Part shown: one piece after another, positions 32,651-45,760 of the stretch
How the letters are laid out: each line of letters opens with the position of its first letter
How positions within the stretch are numbered: position 1 is the stretch's first letter
Origin: Dromiciops gliroides
Lineage: Eukaryota > Chordata > Mammalia > Microbiotheria > Microbiotheriidae
Reading direction: 5' to 3'
Assembly: GCF_019393635.1 (NCBI RefSeq)
Contig: NC_057862.1
Coordinates: 266,056,441 to 266,120,440, forward strand
Length of the DNA stretch: 64,000 nucleotides
Made by a program: the position numbers and the translations under genes
Notes under the pieces: model-generated
The model's input: only the letters and a program-made list of their open reading frames with translations
Database searches by the model: none
What the model was told of the DNA's origin: nothing

Positions 32651-35031
32651 GAAATTAGAGCAATTTACTGAAGAAGAAAACCTTTTTTTTTTTGTTTTTT
32701 TGGCGAATAATTGTCTAGCAAGATGAAGTAGAGCATTTAAGTAACAGATTTTGTCCAGAAGCGGAGTTGAGCCTCTGGAATGAAATATGTTAAAAGGGTT
32801 TTTTTGGTTTGTTGGGGTTTTTTTGCGCTATGGATTAGTGAATGACTGCCCCCACCCTCAACCCCCCAAGCATATTTTGCTGCTGAAATGAAGAGCAATA
32901 GTTTTTTCAAGTCACTCATTTGTGACGTGGTCAATCTTTGAACTTCCTCTCCTTTCTTTTGTTTTGTCCTTCTTTTCCCTTCCCCCAAAAGATGTGTTTG
33001 GATTAATAACATATGACAAAATCTTTTTCTTCTAGAGTCCAAATTCTAGAGCTAGCAAATTCATTGCTTTAGAGCGCTTCAAGGAAACCATAATAAACCA
33101 TCAAAAATTTGTTGATGATTTTTATGATTCAAGGGCTAGTCCCCAATGGTTCTGAAATCTGATTGTCTTTTGGGGGTTTTCCCTGTGTTACATATAAGCC
33201 TAATTGCCCCTTTGGGGGTAACCCTATATATTTTATTTATTGGCTTTGAAAGAATGATCTAAATTTATTTATTTATGCACAGAATACTTTTTTTTTTTTG
33301 CTACAGGGTACAGTTTTAGGGATTATGTTGGAGGAAAGCTGCCAGTGGCTTCATTTTCCAAGAATGTTAGTCATTTCCTTTCAGTGATTTCAGCCAGTTG
33401 ATATTTCACTGCTTCAAAACTTTCTGGGGAGAAACTTTTCTTCCCCAGAAAACATGGTTATTTTTATCTATCTCTCTATGTCTGTCTCTCAAGTGTTTGT
33501 TTTAAAATAGGAGCATACATTTACATCAGTGGCAAAAAGCAATGGGGAGTTTTTAAAAATAGGGCTTTTGAGAATTTTGAAAGAAATAATTTAAACAGCC
33601 ATCAAGTCATATAAACATCCCATTCCTAAAGCCTCCATAAAAGAATGGAGAGGGAAAGGAGCAGAAAAAAGAACAGTACTTTGACTCCGCCTTGCATTTA
33701 TGAAATTTGCCAAAAATTTAAGCCTTTGTGGTTGGAGAAAAAAGTAAAGGGTAGAATATTATAAATATGTATGATAAATATAACATTGGATGACTTCAGT
33801 ATATTTACAAATATTTCACATAAAAACAAAACCTTTGGAAAATTTATTAGATTTATTCTGGCTATTTTCTCCAAAGCTTTTATATGGCTCCCACTATAAT
33901 ATGCTCTAACCCTGTAAGGTTCTATCCACTGAACCTCCAGCTGACTCTTGAAGAACAGAGTGCTGTAATATGAAATGTCATATGAACTGGATTTTTTTTT
34001 TTTTGGTGGGGGTGTGGTGGGGGGAAGAGGGTAATTAAAATCTTACAACTGATTGATCACTGGAACTTTCAAAAAAAAGTTTCTTGCTGCAGGAAATATC
34101 TGTTTACACTTTTCCCCTTTTTTTCTTTCTTTTGGTGCACTGTATTTCTTGGATTTGCAGGTTTGAAATACTGCAGGGGTGTTAGTATAATTTGGATTTT
34201 TAGTCAGTGGTTTGGATTGGCTGTAGATATTTTGTCTCAAAAGTTATTTAAAACTGTTATTGGCATTAGTGGACTTTCTTGTAGAATAAGTCAGTCGTGC
34301 TCTTTAGTTTTTCTACTTTGTGGCACTTGGCTTCAAGTTTTCCTTTACAGTGGTCCTAAAGTTTTTGACTTTCAGAATTTATGACAATAGACTGCTGGAG
34401 ATGAAAGATTTTAGGTTAATCATTCTTTTTGACCATACTGTCAGATTTTAGTGTGAAGGAATATTGTCCTTTTTTTTTTTTTTTGACAAAGTAATTTTGA
34501 ACTTGGAAGTTGCACATTTTGTTGTCTAAAGGGATTTTTGTATAAAATCTGCAAGCAATTATTTTACTGCATGAAATCTGATACCAAAGGGAGATTAATT
34601 CATACCAGGTGCTAAAATGTATATGAACCTGAGATTTGGATGATCTCAATGAGATTTCACATTATGAATGATACCCTTGGACCCCAGATGGAACATATTT
34701 TCCATATGTTTCCATATGTATAGTTATTTTGAGGTTTCACAAAAACCTCAAATTGGGAGGTAAGTTTCATGTTATATTTCTGTAAAGCATAATTTATGAT
34801 GTTATTTAAGGTCTTTTAAAAAAGAGTGTGTTCTTTTTTTTCTGCTGAAATGGAAGTTTTTAAAAACAGTTAATTAGAATATGCCTCATTAAGTGGTAAC
34901 GTTATATAGAATTGCTCCTACTGAGGCAGGAAAAGTGAACTAGTTGGTAGTGGTTAGAGTTAGTACACAACTTGACATTTACTTATATTTGAACCAATCT
35001 TTTGGTTTTTATTTGTTAAAAGTCAGATTTA
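32651..35031. other. Unique intron-like DNA
   Basis: About 2.4 kb with no SINE or L1, unusual for this window. AT-rich with poly(T) tracts. Adjacent to the candidate promoter, so it is possibly a first intron with conserved non-coding sequence. Confidence 0.4.
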
Positions 35032-35170
35032 TGGGGCAGCTAGGTGGCGCAGTGGAGAGGAGTACCGGCCTGGATTCAGGAGGACCTGAGTTCAAATCCG
35101 GCTCAGACACTTAACACTTACTAGCTGTGTGACCCTGGGCAAGTCACTTAACCCCAAATGCCTCACACAC
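35032..35170 (+). mobile_element. Marsupial SINE (first of two)
   Basis: GGGGCAGCTAGGTGGCGCAG head and full body. Flanked by AAAAGTCAGATTT copies (35019 and 35177 areas), a target duplication. Confidence 0.92.
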
Positions 35171-35190
35171 ACAAAAAAAGTCAGATTTGA

Positions 35191-35325
35191 GGGGGCAGCT
35201 AGGTGGTGTAGTGGATAAAAAGTACCTGCCGAGGATTCAGGAGGACCTGAGTTCAAATGCAGCCTCAGCTGTGTGACCCTGGGAAAGTCCACTTAACCTT
35301 CATTGCCCCACCAAAAAACCAAAAA
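35191..35325 (+). mobile_element. Marsupial SINE (second of two)
   Basis: GGGGGCAGCTAGGTGGTGTA head directly after the duplicated target of the first copy. It lacks part of the middle (GACACTTGACACTTACTAG missing). A-rich tail. Confidence 0.9.
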
Positions 35326-35640
35326 GGCCATATTTGAAAGTGATCTTTGTAATTGTAAAATTATAGTAGGGCTTTGCTATAACAAAAATAGGCTAAACCA
35401 TATGTTCCTATTAAAAAACAACAACAATATAACATGAATTTTAGATCTGTAGCTTCCCAACTCCAGTCATATAAAGGATGTGTTACTTTTGAAGATATGA
35501 GAACAAAATCCAATTTTGTCTTCCATTTCAGTGTATGAAGAAATGAGAAGTTAAAGTATAGAAACTTTTAACTCTGTTTTTTTTTTTAATTTGAAATGTA
35601 TTTTGTCTAAAGCCCAAATGAGAAAAATAGTATTGGCTTC
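35326..35640. other. Unassigned spacer
   Basis: No feature recognised. Confidence 0.35.
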
Positions 35641-36090
35641 TGTGGTTAAATTAAAAAAAAATTTTTTTAAGTTTTGAATTACAAATTTTATCCCTCCTTC
35701 CCTTCCTCCTCCCTGAGGTGGTAAGCAATCAGGTTACACATCCTGTCTTCAAGACCCTTCACAACCTGAATCCAGCTGCTCTTTCTAACCTCATTTCACA
35801 TTATTCCCTCTATTCTAGCAAAATTTAAATTCATTGTACCTTCTTATGAAAGTGTTCACATCTTCTTGTCTTTTGTCTCTTTAAGTCCTTTTCTTTCAGG
35901 ATATTGGTGCCACCTCCTCTTACGAAGCCTTCCTGGTCTTCCTCCTTGCCCCTTGTTTTCCTAGATTATTTTGTTTATTTGATCTTTCCTTTGTCCCTAT
36001 TACATTCTACCAAATGATAATATATGTAAAATGCTTTGTAAATCTTAAAGTTCTGTACAGTTGTAAGCTATAATTATTACTTGTGTCCAT
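35641..36090. mobile_element. L1 tail scrap (minus) joined to L2 3' end (plus)
   Basis: 35641-35730 is an L1 3' terminus in reverse (AAATTTTATCCCTCCTTCCC, GTAAGCAATCAGG). From 35735 the sequence is L2 plus strand (TCAAGACCCTTCACAACCTG, CTTACGAAGCCTTCCTGGTC). Confidence 0.6.
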
Positions 36091-36174
36091 GTTCCCCCAG
36101 TGCAATGTAAACTTTTTGGAGGAGACTATGCCCCTGTATACTAAATGCCTAGCATATACTTTGCATATACTTTC

Positions 36175-36800
36175 TTTTTTAAAATAATAAAAACATTTTA
36201 TTTAAAGTTTTGAGTTATAAAATATATCCCTCTCTCCCTCCATCTCCGCCCCCCAGGAGCAAACAATCAGATATTGGTTATACATGTACAAGTATGTAAA
36301 ATATTACCCTATTAGTCATTTTGTATATGAAAACTTGAATAAAAGAAAAAAAAACAAAAGTGGAAAGATAGCATGCTTCAAGTCTGTTCAATCAATATCA
36401 GTTATTTCTTTAGAGGTGGATAGTATGCTTTATCACTAGTCCTTTCAGATTGTCTTGGATTGAATTGCTGAGAAATAGTTATGTCATTCACAAAATTCAA
36501 ACAATATTGCTGTCACTGTGCACAGTGTTCTCCTGGTTCTGCTCACTTCACTATACATCAGTTGATACAAGTCTTTCCAGGCCTTCTGAAATCATCCTGC
36601 TTGTCATTTTATAAGAAATAGCACAGTAATATTCCATCACCATCATATATCACAACTTGTTTAGCCATTCCCCAATTGATAGGCATCCCTTTGATTTTTA
36701 ATTCTCAGCCACCACAAAAAGAGCTGCTATAAATATTTTTGTACAAATAGATCTTTTTCTCTTTTTTGGGATGTCTTTGGGATACACACACTTTCTTAGT
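36175..36800 (-). mobile_element. L1 3' end, minus strand
   Basis: AACATTTTATTTAAAGTTTT, GAGCAAACAATCAGATATTG, TTTAGAGGTGGATAGTATGC, CCAATTGATAGGCATCCCTT and GAGCTGCTATAAATATTTTT, in order. Confidence 0.9.
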
Positions 36801-37564
36801 AAACCTTTGTTGAATTGAATGTATGTAGTTCACAGAAGACTTTCAGAATTAAACATGAGTTAAGAAGGAGCACTTCTTCACACATACACCCCTCCCCCGC
36901 AAAAAAAAGCAACCCTTTAGGCTATATTCCACTATGGAGAGCAGAGATGTGCTAAAGCAGAAAGGGGTAGAACCAATTCCTTCCAGACCACTATTATCTC
37001 TGCCAATTGAGCTAGGCTGAGGGTCACACTTCATACACCTCTTCTATTTCATGTGAGGGTCTTGCCTAGCTTCAGATTATTACTTTCAGAGCTGTCCTGC
37101 CTGCTGCATGTAAACAGATAAATTCCACATTCTATCCTAAGGGCAAGGTTTTTTGGTTGTTTGCTTTTCGTCTGCTTTCCATACATATAGGTTCTTTTCA
37201 AAGTTATAATCCTTCAGCAAATTACCAATTTATTAATTTTTTTAAAAATCAAACACATGTGCGCAGAGCTCTTAGACCAAAATGACCTCTGGTTTCAGGC
37301 CAGAGATGAGGATTCCAGGCAAAAAAAAGTATGTATTCAAATAAACACTGTGAGGTTTCTCCCCCTATTTGTATACTGTGTATAAATAAATATAAAAACA
37401 GTTAAGAATGATTGTCTTGTTTATGATGGGAAAGTTAGAATTGAAGTACTAGGTAGGAAAGAGCAGAGCTTCTTAAACTCGACCCCTTTTCACCCAAGAA
37501 ATTTTTACCTGACTCCATGCAATAGGTATGCAAATAGGTATATATAACCTTTTACTGTTGCCAA
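36801..37564. other. Unassigned region
   Basis: No repeat or gene recognised. Confidence 0.4.
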
Positions 37565-38325
37565 ACTTTTTTTTTAATTTATTTTTGTACATATAAGGTA
37601 TTTTATTTTTTTCCGTTACATGTAAAGATAGTTCTCAACTTTTGTTTATACAAGCTTTACAATTTCAGATTTTTCTCCCTCCCTCCCCCCTCCCCTAGAC
37701 AGCAGGTAATCTGATATAGGTTATATCTATATATCTATATACATATAGATGTATGTATATATATATATATATATCCCCATAATAACATTAATCCTATTTC
37801 TGCATTATTCCTGTTATAAGAGGAAAAAATCAGAGCAGTAATGCAAACCTCAAAATAGGAAAAAAAAAAAACCAACAGCACCCAAAACAAAAGAAATAGT
37901 ATGGTTCAATCAGCATCTATACTCCACAGTTCTTGGGTTTTTTTTTTTTCTTGGATTTGGAGATCCTCCTCCATCATGAGTTCCCTGGAACTCTTCTGTA
38001 CCATTGCATTGGTGAGAAGAATATAGTCCATCACAGTAGGTCAACACTCAATGTTGATGATACTGTGTACAATGTTCTTCTGGTTCTGCTCATCTCACTC
38101 ATCATCAGCCCACGCAAGACCCTCCAGGTTTTCTCTGAACTTTTTCCTGCTCATCATTTCTTATAGCACAATAGTATTCCATTGTATTCATATACCACAG
38201 CTTGTCCAGCCATTCCCCAATTGATGGGCATCCCCATAACTTCCAATTCCTTGCTACCACGTAAAAAAAGGAGCAGCTATAAATATTTTTGTACATGTGG
38301 GTCCCTTTCCCCCTTCCATGTTGCC
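37565..38325 (-). mobile_element. L1 3' end, minus strand, with (TA)n
   Basis: CTAGACAGCAGGTAATCTGA, CATGAGTTCCCTGGAACTCT, CAGTAGGTCAACACTCAATG and GCCATTCCCCAATTGATGGG. A TA microsatellite lies at 37755-37774. It differs in detail from the 36175 copy, so it is another subfamily. Confidence 0.9.
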
Positions 38326-38419
38326 AAACTTTTTGCAACCCCCACATTCAGTTACAGGGATCCCACATGGGGTCATGGCTCACAGTTTTAAGAAGCTTTG
38401 GGATAGAGAGCTGGGTCAA

Positions 38420-38575
38420 GAAATCCAGATTTCAAATTTTGCCTCAGTTATCTCCATTATAAAATGGAGATAATAGCATCTGCTTCTGAGGGTTGTGATG
38501 ATCAGGCAAGATAATATTTGTAAAGCTCAGTGCCTAACACATAGTGGGTATTCTATTAATGTTAGTTGTAGAAAT
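38420..38575 (+). mobile_element. MIR-like SINE remnant
   Basis: AATGGAGATAATAGCATCTG, GGTTGTGATGATCAGGCAAG and GTAAAGCTCAGTGCCTAACA are MIR-type segments. Confidence 0.8.
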
Positions 38576-38618
38576 GCTAACAAACCAAAAGGAACAGCTT
38601 AAAAAGTAATATAGGGAG

Positions 38619-38770
38619 GGGGCAGCTAGGTAGCGCAGTGGATAAAGCACCGGCCCTGGATTCAGAAGTACCTGAGTTCAAATCCGGCCTCAGACACTTG
38701 ACACTTACTAGCTGTGTGACCCTGGGCAAGTCACTTAACCCCCATTGCCCCACAAAAAAAAAAAAAAAAG
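38619..38770 (+). mobile_element. Marsupial SINE
   Basis: GGGGCAGCTAGGTAGCGCAG with full body and poly(A). AAAGTAATA-type target copies lie on both sides. Confidence 0.93.
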
Positions 38771-38779
38771 GTAATAGAG

Positions 38780-38920
38780 GGAGCAGCTAGGTGGCGCAGT
38801 GGATAGAGTGCCAGCCCCCGAGTAGGAGGGCCTAAATTCAAATCCAGCCTCAAGACACTTGACACTAGCTGTGTGACCTTGGCAAGTCACTTAACCCTCT
38901 TTGCCCAACCAAAGAAATAA
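38780..38920 (+). mobile_element. Marsupial SINE, adjacent copy
   Basis: GGAGCAGCTAGGTGGCGCAG and a shortened middle. The flanking AAAGTAATAGAG sequence is shared with the previous copy, so both used the same target. Confidence 0.92.
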
Positions 38921-40299
38921 ACAAAAGTAATAGAGATATGGTATTTAAACAAGAGGAAATAAAGAAAGATGAATTAGTATCTTCTTGGATTTCTTTGATT
39001 AGTACCATTACTAAAAAGGAGGCATTTTCTTGTGATAAGAGGATCTGTGAGCATAAGCTTCCCATAAAATGTTTTACATCCTGGCTGTCTTTTCCTGCAG
39101 TTGTTTCTCTTTTTCTTATCTCACTATCTCAGACTTGTTCCAATCCCTCTGGTGTTGCTGGAATAACCCACCCACCCAGTCTTGTCCAAACTATGTAGGC
39201 TGAGATCTCTGGTATTTGAGACCCATCTATAAATCTAAAGTGGTATTTCTGTTGTGCAGAAGAATTCTGCCTTTTCGGGCCTGGGCTTCCTAGTATGTGT
39301 AGGTGCTAGGAAAATTGTTGTGTTAGTAAATAGAAACAGCGTTGAATTGCAAGGAAAATCTAAATTTGTAAGAATTGATGTTAAGGTCAAAATGGAGTTA
39401 ACAAACTATTTTAAAGTGATTTTAAAGAAGGAAATCTTTTATCTTGTAATATAGGTTTGAATTGAGGTACCCTAGAAGGTGAATAGAATAATGATAATTG
39501 AACCCCAACTGCATAAGTGTTACACCACTATATTGTTAAATGAAATGCATTGTGTTAGTTATTACCCCTAGCACTTTCCTTTTGTTGGTTCTGATTCCTC
39601 TCATTCCTTCACATATACTGGTTTTACATTCTTTTGTAAACTTTGTCTGAGTGAGATCCAAAAATTCTACAAGCATCTCACCAATATTAGGGGAGATTAG
39701 TAATTCCATTTGACATAAATGGATGAGGAAGGTAACCTCACAATGAGCCCTTATGGTATTAGAGGTTCTGGTGTAATGTGTGCTGATGGTACGATTTACA
39801 AATAGAGGGAACCTTAGAGAACCTTGGTCAAAATCATCCCTTATTTGATTGAAACCCATTAAGGGGAAATGACATAATTAAGGTCACAAAGCTAGTAATC
39901 TGAGTCAGGGTTCAAAACTTTGGCTCCAGATACTGCTTCTAGTATGGTAATTTAGTTGTTTAGTTATACCACCACTTCATGATATAAGTTCATTTAACAT
40001 TACTGATCAGTGAATTAAAGGAATTCTGTGTATAGTATTGGCCAAAGGAAAAAAAAATTTCCTTTGATCAGCTATTCCTGACAAATACTATGCTATGCTA
40101 CTCCTGACTAATAATATGCTAATACTTAGCACAGTTGAATTTAGACTTTTTTCTGCACAGGAAGAAATTAAGTGACTATTTGTTCAGTCATCATTGTTAA
40201 AATTAATTGGATAATTCAGGCCAGTAGAATTTATTTGGATATCTAAATTATCAATTTTGATTATATCATTTTTTCAAACTTGTTGAAGTTGCTAAAGCT
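38921..40299. other. Mostly unique DNA
   Basis: A MIR scrap lies near 39860-39925 (AAGGTCACAAAGCTAGTAAT). A 107-codon minus-strand open frame (39536-39859) has no recognisable motif and I do not call it. Confidence 0.4.
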
Positions 40300-40809
40300 T
40301 TATATTAAAAAAAAAAAGAAATGAAGGGGTTTTTCCCATTCAGTTTTATTTTATTTTCAGTTCCAGATTCTTTTCTGCCACTGCTCTTTCCACATCCATT
40401 GTGAAGGCAAGAAATACAAAACCTACTACAAATATAAAGTCATGCAAAATAAATTTACATATTAGCCATTTTTTGAAAAAAAGAAGAATGAAAGCAAAAA
40501 AAAAAAAAACTATGCTTAAATCTTCCCTCTGTGTTTCCATAAGGTCTCTCTCTGTAGGTGGGATAGCATTTTTCATGAGTCCTTTAGAACTTTGATGGGT
40601 CATTGTTTTGATCAGAGTTACAGTCTTTCACTGTTGATTATCTTTACAATATTACTACTACTGTGTGAATTGTTCTTCTGATTCTGTGCACTTTTTACTT
40701 TGTATCAGTCACATTCATATACAATAACTTGTTCAGCTATTCCCTGTGATGGGAATTCCTTAAGTTTTCAATTCTTTGTCCCCATAAAAAAGCTGCTATA
40801 CATACCATT

Positions 40810-41035
40810 TTCATTTTTTTCTTGTGTGTTTTCAATTTTGTTCTGATTCTTCTTTCACCACAGGACCAATATGGAAATATGTTTAATATTATTGTACATA
40901 TCAAATATGTACTACGTGTATTATATCAGAATGTTGTCTTGGGGAAGGAGGGAGAAAAATTTGGAACTCAAAGTCTTACAAAAATGAATGTTGAAAATTA
41001 TCTTTACATCTAATTGGGAGAAAAATACTATAAAG
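40810..41035 (+). mobile_element. L1 3' end, plus, nested
   Basis: CAATATGGAAATATGTTTAA, GAAGGAGGGAGAAAAATTTG and GGAACTCAAAGTCTTACAAA, in plus order between minus-strand L1 pieces. Confidence 0.75.
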
Positions 41036-42884
41036 AAAAAGCTGCTATATTTTTGTACATGTTAGTCCTTTCCTTTTGTCTTTGATCTTTTTGGGATATA
41101 GACAAAGTTGTGGTATCACTAGGTCAAAGAGTATATAGAGCTTAAATAGCTTTTGGGGCATAGTTCCAAATTGCTCTCCAGAATGCCTAGATTAGTGATT
41201 GATAAATTAATCCTGTTGTGGATTAAGTGTATCTATTTTCCCACATCTTCTATAGTATTTGTCATTCTTCTTTTTGGTCTTAGCCAATCTGATGGGTATG
41301 AGATTGTATTTCAGAGTTGTTTTTTTATTTGTTTAAAGTTTTGGGTTCCAAATTCTATCCCTCCCTCATCCCTGAGGCGCTAAGCAATCAGATACAGGTT
41401 ATACATGTGCAATAATGTAAAAAATTACCATATTAGTCATTTTGTTTAAGAAGACTCAAATAAAACAAAAAAAATGAAAGAAAGTGAAAAATAGTATGCT
41501 TCAGTTTTGTGTTCTTTCTTTGGAGACAGTATGCTTCATCATTGGTCCTTTGGGATTGTTTTGAATCATTGTGAATAAAGTCATTCACAGTTCTTCATCG
41601 AACAATATTGCTATCATGGTACACAGTGTTCTCCTGGTTCTGTTCACTTCATTTTTCACTAAAGCTTGGATCTTTGGGTTTTTCATGTACTAGATTACTA
41701 TGGTTATTACTATAGATGTACTGTGTAACTAATCTGTTCCACTGATCCATCACTCTGTTTCTTAGCTGGTATCAAATGTTTTGATAATTACTACATTATA
41801 ATAGAGTTCAAGATCTGGTATAGCTAGACCAACTTCCTTTACATTGTTTTTCATTGATTCCCGTGATATCATTGACCTTTTGTTCTTCAAGATGAATATT
41901 ATTTTTTCTAGCTCTATAAAATAGTTTTTTGATAGTATAGCACTAAATAAATGGATTAATTTAGGTAGAATTGTCATTTTTATTATATTGGCTTGGCCAA
42001 AAGCAATTAATATTTTCCAGTTGTTTATCTGTGTGGAAAGTGTTTTGTGTTTGTTCCTGGGTTTGTCTTGAGTAGACTCCCAAGTAATTTAAATTTTTTA
42101 CAATTATTTTAAATGAAATTTCTCCATCTCTTGCTTCTGGGCTTTGTTGGTAATATATAGAAATACTGATGATTTATCTTTTCATTATATATACATATAT
42201 TTAATATAATAATATAATATAACAATAAACTGGGATACTTTAGGGATACTTGGCTAACTTTTTTAAAAATTACTTAGTATTTTATTTTTCCCAATTACAT
42301 AGTTAGATACAATTAGATGTCAACCTTTTTGTAAGATTTTAAGTTCCAAATTTTTCTCTCTCCTTGTCTTTCCTACCCCCTCCCAAGACAGCAAGCAATT
42401 TCATATGTTACACATGTACAGTCATGTTAAACATATTTCCACACTAGTCATGTTATGAAAGAAAAATCAGAACAAAACAGAAAAACCATGAGAAAAAAAA
42501 ACAAAAATGAAAATAATATGCTCAGATATGTATTCAGATTAGATAGTTCTTTTTCTGGATGTAGAGAGCATTTTCCATCATGAGCTTTTTGGAATTGTCT
42601 TTGATCATTGTATTGCTGAAATCATAGTTGATTATTGCACAGTGTTGCTGTTACTGTGTATAATGTTCTCCTGATTATGCTCACTTCACTCAATATCAGT
42701 TCGTGCAAGTCCTTCCAGGTTTCTCTGAAATTTGCCTGCTCATCATTTCTTATAGCACAATAGTCTTCAATTACATTCATATACCACAACTTGTTCAGCC
42801 ATTCCCCAATTGATAGGCATGCCCTCAGTTTCCACCTGTCTTGTATATATATATATTTTTTTTGGTTTTGTTTGTTTTTTGTTT

Positions 42885-43026
42885 GTTTTTTGCAGGGCAA
42901 TGAGGGTTAAGTGACTTGCCCAGGGTCACACAGCTAGTAAGTGTCAAGTGTCTGAGGCCGGATTTGAACTCAGGTACTCCTGAATCCAGGGCCGGTGCTT
43001 TACCACTGTGCCATCTAGCTGCCCCC
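42885..43026 (-). mobile_element. Marsupial SINE, minus strand
   Basis: GCAGGGCAATGAGGGTTAAG to GCCATCTAGCTGCCCC. Flanked by CTTGTATATATAT copies (42840 and 43026 areas), a target duplication. Confidence 0.92.
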
Positions 43027-43570
43027 TTGTATATATATTTTAAAGCTCATACTTTTGTTCATCAGTTCAGTAATTTTAAGTTGCATACCCTATTCAAATT
43101 GTACCATGATTACTTTAGCTGTATCCCTTAAATTTTGGTACATTATCTTATTGTTGTCGTTTTCTATTTGTTTCTATGATTTCTTTCTTTGTCCCACCAG
43201 TTCTTTTTGGATTGTTATTTGGTCTCCATTTTTAATTCCAAGAATTAAATATAATCGATTTGCATTTCTTATTAATGATTCCAAGCATTCTTTCATTTGG
43301 TTGTAAATACTTAACTGTTCATATGTTCAAACTACTTATACATTGGGAAATGATTATAAATTGTATATGCATATGACATCTATCTATCTATGATACCCAA
43401 CTTTTATCTGGAAAAATTGATACAAAGATTTTTTTTCCCCATTCAACTACTTCACTTCTTTTCCTGGGTACAGTAATTTTATCTATATAGAATCTTTTCA
43501 GATTCAAGTAATCAAAGTATCTGTTTTATCTTTTGTAATTGCTCTTTCTAGTTTAAGAATACATCTCATA

Positions 43571-43858
43571 GAAAGAACTAATAGTATCTGAAAACAGACT
43601 GAAACACTTTTTTTTGACAATTTCTTAATCTGAAGTTTTGTTTTTTATCAGTTTTTTCTCACAACCTAGATAATGTAGAATTGTTTGCCATGACTATTCA
43701 TGTATAATTTATGTTAAATTGTTTGAGTTCTTAGGGTGGGAATAGGAGGGGAGGGAGGAAGAGAAGTTGGAACACAAAGTTTTTAAAAAAATTGATGTCA
43801 AAATTTGCTTTTACATGTAATTTGGAAAATAAAAGTCTAAAACAAAACAAAACAAAAA
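43571..43858 (+). mobile_element. L1 3' end inserted in older L1
   Basis: Target duplication AAGAATACATCTCATA around 43556-43570 and 43859-43873. The insert ends in TGGAAAATAAAAGTC and an AACAAAACAAAAC tail. It interrupts a minus-strand L1 ORF2. Confidence 0.88.
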
Positions 43859-44480
43859 AGAATACATCTCATACCCATAGCTGTGAGAAGCATATCATCT
43901 GTGTTAGTCTTTTAGTTTTGTAATAGTACAATCTTTAATATTAAGGTTGTATAGCCATTTAGAATGTATTGTGGTGTGTCTAAGTTGTTGGTTTCAGCCT
44001 AATTTCTCCCAGAATGCCGTTTTGTTTTCCCAGGAGTTTCTATCAAACAAGTATTTTTTTTCCCCTGGGTAACTCTTGTTTTCTACTTTATCAAAAACTG
44101 GATTGAGTTCTATATGATATGTTTAGTATTTCTGCTTTTCTGCATTTGTTTATGAGGATTTTATGATCTCACATAATGATGTCAAATACAAATAAGAACA
44201 GATAGATTCCCCTGAGCCACATATTGACTTAAATTACAAATTCCTTTATTTTTTGTCTTTTTTGTTAGATTTGTCTAGTTCTGAAAAGGAGCACCTTGAA
44301 ACCCTATAATTCAATTACATTTTCCTTTAAATATTTAAATGCTAGGCTGTTTGATGCACATATGTATGAAGATGATATAACAACATATGAAACAATAAAT
44401 TTTATCCTAGCCCCTCATTTTAACTTGTGTAAATTTTCATTCAAACAAAATTCTACTAAAAATATTTACTTTAGTAGTCC

Positions 44481-45100
44481 ATTTCTTTTATATTATGAGT
44501 GAGTTCACCCCATTCTTGTTCATAGTTGTGCTTTCTTAATTGTGTATTTCCATCCATCCAGTTCTTTTGTGTTTCCTCTCTCCATATAAAGAGAAGATTA
44601 TAAAAGAGGTTACCCAACTCACCTGTTTCATAAATAATGGTGTTTCCATTCCCTTTGCCTGCCCTTGCTAACAGCTTTTTATTGTTTCTTTTATTTTAAT
44701 CCTTCTTTATGATGCTCTCTCCAATCCTAATTAATGCACTCCCTGATCACTCAACTTGCCCAATGCCACAGAGATCCAAATGGCACAAATCTCAGGCTGC
44801 AGTAATGTTCTGTGCTTCAACAGAACTTGACGCTGGGAAAATAGTCAGGGCAATGTGAACATGAGCAATAGGGGAAAATTTTTTAAAAAAAGAAAAAAAA
44901 AGAAAAATGACCAATTACCTCAGGACCCCCATCTTGGCTCCAGGTCCCTTTTTATTAGGCAACTATGAATAAGTATTTGAAGTTTAAGGAAAGTGATTTG
45001 ACACATGAAGAGGCAGAAAATGCTGTGGTTTACCAACCCAGCAAAGAACTACAGCAAGGTTTTTTTCCCCAAATGGTTTAAAAGAAATGAGAATTGTGAG
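44481..45100. other. Unassigned region
   Basis: Likely old L1 at the left edge, then nothing recognised. Confidence 0.35.
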
Positions 45101-45104
45101 AGTA

Positions 45105-45760
45105 GAATTTATGTCTTGCACCAAGTTGTACAAAAATATTTATGGCACCTCTTTTTGTGGTGGCTAAAAATTGAAAATCAAAGGAATACCCATGAATTGG
45201 GGAAACAAGCTGTGATATATGATGTTGATGGAATATTATTGTGTTACAAGAAATGACAAGCAGGATGATTGCAGAAAGCCCTGGAAAGACTTCTTATAAA
45301 CTGATGTATAGTGAAGTGAGCAGAACCAGAAGAACATTGTGCACAGTGACAGCAATATTGTTTGATGAAGAACTGTGAATGACTTAACTATTCTCAGCAA
45401 TATAGTGATCCAAGACAGTACCTAATAATAAAGCATACTATCCACCTCCAAAGAAAGAACTGATATTGATTGAACACAGACTGAAGCATGCTATTTTCTA
45501 CTTTCATTTTTTCTCTTTATTTGAGTTTACTTATACAAAATGACTAACATGGTAATGTTTTACATAATTGCACATGTATAACCTGTACATGTTTATTTTT
45601 TCGTTTATTCAAGTTTTCTTATAGAAAATGACAAATATGGGAATGTTTAACATAATTGCACATGTATATCTGATTGCTGTCTTCAGGAAGTGGAAGGAGG
45701 GATGGAATTTGAAACTCAAAACTTTAAATAAAAAGTATTTATTATCATTTTTTAAAAATT
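45105..45760 (+). mobile_element. L1 3' end
   Basis: GCACCTCTTTTTGTGGTGGC, ATACCCATGAATTGGGGAAA, GCAGAACCAGAAGAACATTG, AGAAAGAACTGATATTGATT and TTTAAATAAAAAGTATTTAT. Confidence 0.92.

Larger units (their letters stand above)
40300..44480 (-). mobile_element. Cluster of L1 3' and ORF2 fragments, mostly minus
   Basis: Several minus-strand L1 pieces are nested: 40320-40810 (3' end), 41040-41320, 41325-41660 (3' end with GCGCTAAGCAATCAGATACA), 41670-42200 (ORF2 C-terminal part: CAGCTAAGAAACAG in reverse, then LELYYN-like), 42260-42850 (another 3' end) and 43040-44480 (ORF2 interior). Plus-strand inserts are at 40810-41035 and 43571-43858. All frames are broken. Confidence 0.7.

Noticed and set aside
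38619-38920. CRISPR-like direct repeats
   Set aside because: The repeats are SINE copies with target duplications; there are no regular short spacers and the genome is vertebrate.
39536-39859. 107-codon minus-strand frame
   Set aside because: No family resemblance or flanking signals; expected by chance in a window this size.
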